Source: Methanobacteriota archaeon (GTDB lineage: Archaea > Thermoplasmatota > Thermoplasmata > RBG-16-68-12). Taken from it: a stretch of DNA of 7,609 nucleotides. Below are positions 6,102 through 7,609 of this stretch, in pieces. Numbering within the stretch: position 1 is the first letter of the stretch; every line of letters starts with the position of its first letter. A program made the translations under genes and the position numbers. The stretch spans positions 1 through 7,609 of the forward strand of contig VBLS01000193.1 in NCBI GenBank assembly GCA_005878635.1. The letters run 5' to 3'. The notes beneath the pieces were generated by a model. The model was not told the origin of the DNA, did no database searches, and was given only the letters and a program-made list of their open reading frames with translations.

Positions 6102-6506
6102 CTATTTGGGCGGCTCGGTCGGATCCAGGTACGTGGTCCTCACGACGTCCGTGTCGCGAAGGCCCTTGAACCGGACCGTGAGTCGCTGGATTGCATCGGT
6201 CTCGCCTTCGACGATGTAGACCGTCACGCAGCGACCCTTGCCGGCGTTCGTGTGCATCATCGACGTGATGACCTTCGAGTTATCATGGGCGACTTCGGCG
6301 ACTCGCCGCTCGAGTTCCTCGGGATAGAGGAGGGTGATCGTCGCGGACCGTCGACCGCCCCGGATCGGATCGCTGCCGAGCTGCTGGACGAACTCCCGGA
6401 CGGCGGCACGAACGAAATCGGACCGGCCGGCGAAGCCTCGCTCCTTCGTCAGCGCATCCATCTGGTCCACCAGCGGGTCGGGCAGGGATACCGACATGAT
6501 CGACAT
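6102..6506 (-). CDS. NikR-like ribbon-helix-helix metal regulator
   Basis: This 134-residue protein is about the length of E. coli NikR (133). An N-terminal ribbon-helix-helix DNA-binding domain (about 3-43; SVSLPDPLVDQMDALTKERG, then RSDFVRAAVREFV) is followed by an ACT-like domain (about 53-128) that in NikR makes the tetramer and binds nickel. Metal-site residues seen are H74, M83, M84, H85 and C93. By alignment with E. coli NikR (His76, His87, His89, Cys95), His89 and Cys95 correspond to H85 and C93. The His87 position is M83, the His76 position is Val72 (H74 is two residues off), and two extra residues sit before the Cys. The metal is therefore uncertain. The gene is divergent from a ZnuA/TroA-type binding protein, suggesting it senses the metal that protein imports. 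ATG codons occur at 6506 and 6497 in a duplicated ATGTCG; no SD is visible, and a TATA about 31 nt upstream favours 6506 as a near-leaderless start. Confidence 0.85.
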   Translation of the reverse strand: MSIMSVSLPDPLVDQMDALTKERGFAGRSDFVRAAVREFVQQLGSDPIRGGRRSATITLLYPEELERRVAEVAHDNSKVITSMMHTNAGKGRCVTVYIVEGETDAIQRLTVRFKGLRDTDVVRTTYLDPTEPPK

Positions 6507-6510
6507 GGTC

Positions 6511-6523
6511 TCGGTCCGACCGA
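6511..6523. promoter_or_regulatory. Perfect 13-bp palindrome before the regulator gene (candidate operator)
   Basis: TCGGTC-C-GACCGA is a perfect 6+1+6 inverted repeat, 5 nt upstream of the regulator's ATG. It sits between that ATG and its TATA element, about where transcription should start. That is a good position for an autorepression site of a dimeric or tetrameric ribbon-helix-helix protein. Its sequence differs from the E. coli NikR site. Confidence 0.45.
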
Positions 6524-6533
6524 AGTAACAATA

Positions 6534-6559
6534 GATAATAAGATTGTCGTCACTATTAT
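6534..6559. promoter_or_regulatory. TATA region of the regulator gene within an AT-rich dyad
   Basis: The minus strand contains TTATTATC (+ 6534-6541), centred about 31 nt before the ATG at 6506, the expected TATA position for a near-leaderless archaeal transcript. It lies in an imperfect dyad: ATAATA (6535-6540) and TATTAT (6554-6559) are inverted repeats 13 nt apart, and AATAG/CTATT (6530-6534/6553-6557) adds a second register. The dyad may be an operator overlapping the promoter. Confidence 0.5.
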
Positions 6560-6649
6560 TCTCAGGACCCCCGGTTCATATCTGTTCGCAACTTCGGTCC
6601 CGGTTCTCTATTGGATTCGACCCTATCGGGGATTGATAGTTTCTCAGGA
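6559..6649. repeat. Pairs of 8-9-bp direct repeats in the divergent spacer
   Basis: TTCTCAGGA occurs exactly at 6559-6567 and 6641-6649. CCCGGTTC occurs exactly at 6570-6577 and 6599-6606. Two different exact repeats in a 180-bp spacer suggest bound sites rather than plain spacer, but short repeats can occur by chance. Confidence 0.35.
6623..6639. promoter_or_regulatory. Inverted repeat CTATC-N7-GATAG upstream of the metal-binding protein gene
   Basis: CTATC (6623-6627) and GATAG (6635-6639) are perfect inverted repeats with 7 nt between them. They lie 48-64 nt upstream of the ATG at 6687, just upstream of the weak TATA-like CTTAACAA (6653-6660). This places the repeat near the TFB/TBP binding zone, suitable for a repressor or activator site. 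Confidence 0.4.
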
Positions 6650-6686
6650 AAGCTTAACAATCTCCGAGGGATGAAGGGCCGACACG

Positions 6687-7609
6687 ATGCGTCGGCATGC
6701 TTTGTGGACCCTGGTCGCGATCGTCGCAGTGGAACTTGGGCTCGTCGGGGCCGGAGGCGCGTACTACGTCCTCAGCCAGACCGGCGGCGTCAACGGCCCC
6801 GCAGTCGTCGCGAGTTTCTATCCCTATCAATTTCTTGCGTCGCGGGTCGCGGGGGACCGATTCGCGGTCTCGGCGCTCGTCCCTCCCGGCGTCGAGCCGC
6901 ACGATTGGGAACCGACGCCACGGGATGTCCTGACGATCGGGACCGCGGCCGCCTTCGTGTACAACGGCTATGTCGAAGGGTACCTGCCAAACCTCCTGAA
7001 GGACCTCCCGCCCGATCAGCCCGTTCGGCTCAATGCGTCCGCGGGACTCCCCGTGATCCTGGGCGGTGAAGGCGGTGCGAATGCCGTCGACCCCCACCTG
7101 TGGCTGGACCCGGTTCGGGTCGAGACCTCCGTGGCCACGATCGCTGCAGGCTTCAGCCGGGTGGACCCGTCCGGCGCTGCCGTCTTCCAGGCGAACGCAG
7201 CGAAACTGCGCCAGGACTTGGCCCGTATCGACGGCCTCTTCGCGGCCGGCCTCCAGAATTGCGCCCGGCGGGTCTTCATCACGCAACATGAGGCGTTCGC
7301 CTACCTCGCGGCGCGGTACAACCTGACCCAGGTTGCGATCCAGGGACTCTCTCCGGACCAGGAGCCGACGCCGGCGAAGGTCCAGGAAATCCTCCACGTC
7401 ATCAACGCGACCGGATCGAAGGTCATCTTCTTCGAGGAACTCGTCAACCCCGCGGTCGCACAGACCTTGGCGAATGAGGCGCACGTGCAGACGATGGTCC
7501 TCAGCCCGATCGAAGGCCTGACCGCGGAGGAGCGGGCGAACGGGGACACGTACCTCTCGCTCATGGAGATGAATTTGCAGAACCTACGGACGGCGTTGGA
7601 GTGCACATG
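6687..7609 (+). CDS. ZnuA/TroA-family metal ABC transporter binding protein (3' end cut by window)
   Basis: 307 residues are visible and the frame is still open at the right edge. The last residues (NLQNLRTALECT) match the usual C-terminal helix, so only a few are missing. This is a cluster A-I solute-binding protein that captures Zn2+ or Mn2+ outside the cell for an ABC importer. Ligand motifs are H72 in GVEPHDWEPTP, H137 in DPHLWLDP and H201 in TQHEAFAYLA, with an acidic ligand probably among E250/E251 or E276. His at the third site (rather than Glu) is typical of zinc-type members. The His-rich loop of bacterial ZnuA is absent. Residues about 7-29 form a hydrophobic N-terminal segment without a lipobox Cys, suggesting a signal anchor. 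An in-frame TGA at 6672-6674 makes ATG 6687 the first possible start. The divergent NikR-like gene is the likely regulator; permease and ATPase genes probably follow beyond the window. Confidence 0.92.
   Translation, partial: MRRHALWTLVAIVAVELGLVGAGGAYYVLSQTGGVNGPAVVASFYPYQFLASRVAGDRFAVSALVPPGVEPHDWEPTPRDVLTIGTAAAFVYNGYVEGYLPNLLKDLPPDQPVRLNASAGLPVILGGEGGANAVDPHLWLDPVRVETSVATIAAGFSRVDPSGAAVFQANAAKLRQDLARIDGLFAAGLQNCARRVFITQHEAFAYLAARYNLTQVAIQGLSPDQEPTPAKVQEILHVINATGSKVIFFEELVNPAVAQTLANEAHVQTMVLSPIEGLTAEERANGDTYLSLMEMNLQNLRTALECT

Noticed and set aside
6575..6582. TTCATATC as an E. coli-type NikR half-site (TCATAC)
   Set aside because: Only a partial half-site matches, and there is no GTATGA partner at the 16-nt spacing that defines that operator.
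6611..7069. Plus-strand frame with an ATG at 6671 preceded by GAGGG
   Set aside because: It is out of frame with the metal-binding protein, and its Arg/Gly/Pro-rich product is a typical GC shadow. The ATG at 6687 opens the real frame.
6654..7484. 276-codon minus-strand frame opposite the metal-binding protein
   Set aside because: The plus strand encodes all three His ligand motifs of the ZnuA/TroA family, and the antisense product is charged low-complexity sequence.
1..7609. tRNA genes, CRISPR arrays, insertion sequences or phage genes
   Set aside because: Reading both strands, I saw no cloverleaf with T-loop consensus, no regularly spaced repeats, no terminal inverted repeats and no transposase or integrase motifs.

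Overview
The window looks like chromosomal DNA of a GC-rich archaeon, most likely a high-GC Thermoplasmatota-type lineage. The domain call is an inference. It rests on AT-rich TATA-like elements about 30-37 nt upstream of start codons that lack a Shine-Dalgarno (SD) sequence (a near-leaderless layout), one strong GAGGTGATC ribosome site, a NikR-type ribbon-helix-helix regulator, and no recognisable bacterial -35/-10 pairs. Coding is very dense. No gene-free stretch exceeds 300 bases; the largest are about 180 bp (6507-6686) and 123 bp (3509-3631). I saw no tRNA, rRNA, CRISPR array, insertion sequence or phage gene.

Layout. (1) 1-43: probable 3' end of an upstream gene, followed by a small GC-rich stem-loop. 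(2) 108-2700, plus strand: a two-gene operon of a MoxR/RavA-type AAA+ ATPase and a ViaA-type von Willebrand A protein, an ATPase/MIDAS-adaptor pair. (3) 3508-2713, minus strand: two membrane proteins, a four-helix protein with an internal repeat and a 63-residue two-helix protein, joined by a stop/SD overlap. (4) 3542-3549: a self-complementary TATA element between this pair and (5) a complete NAD-type aldehyde dehydrogenase on the plus strand (3632-5113), preceded by an eight-codon upstream ORF. (6) 6050-5148, minus strand: an alpha/beta-hydrolase convergent with the dehydrogenase. (7) 6506-6102, minus strand: a NikR-like regulator. (8) 6687 to the window end, plus strand: a ZnuA/TroA-type metal-binding lipid-face protein, open at the edge and lacking its last residues.

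The most interesting unit is 6102-7609. A NikR-fold regulator with a non-canonical metal site is divergent from a zinc/manganese-type ABC binding protein. The 180-bp spacer between them is rich in symmetric elements: a perfect 13-bp palindrome, a 17-bp inverted repeat, an AT-rich dyad over the regulator's TATA box, and 8-9-bp direct repeats. My working hypothesis is a metal-sensing repressor that controls itself and a Zn/Mn uptake system. The ATPase with an altered sensor-1 residue and the internally repeated membrane protein are the next most notable items.
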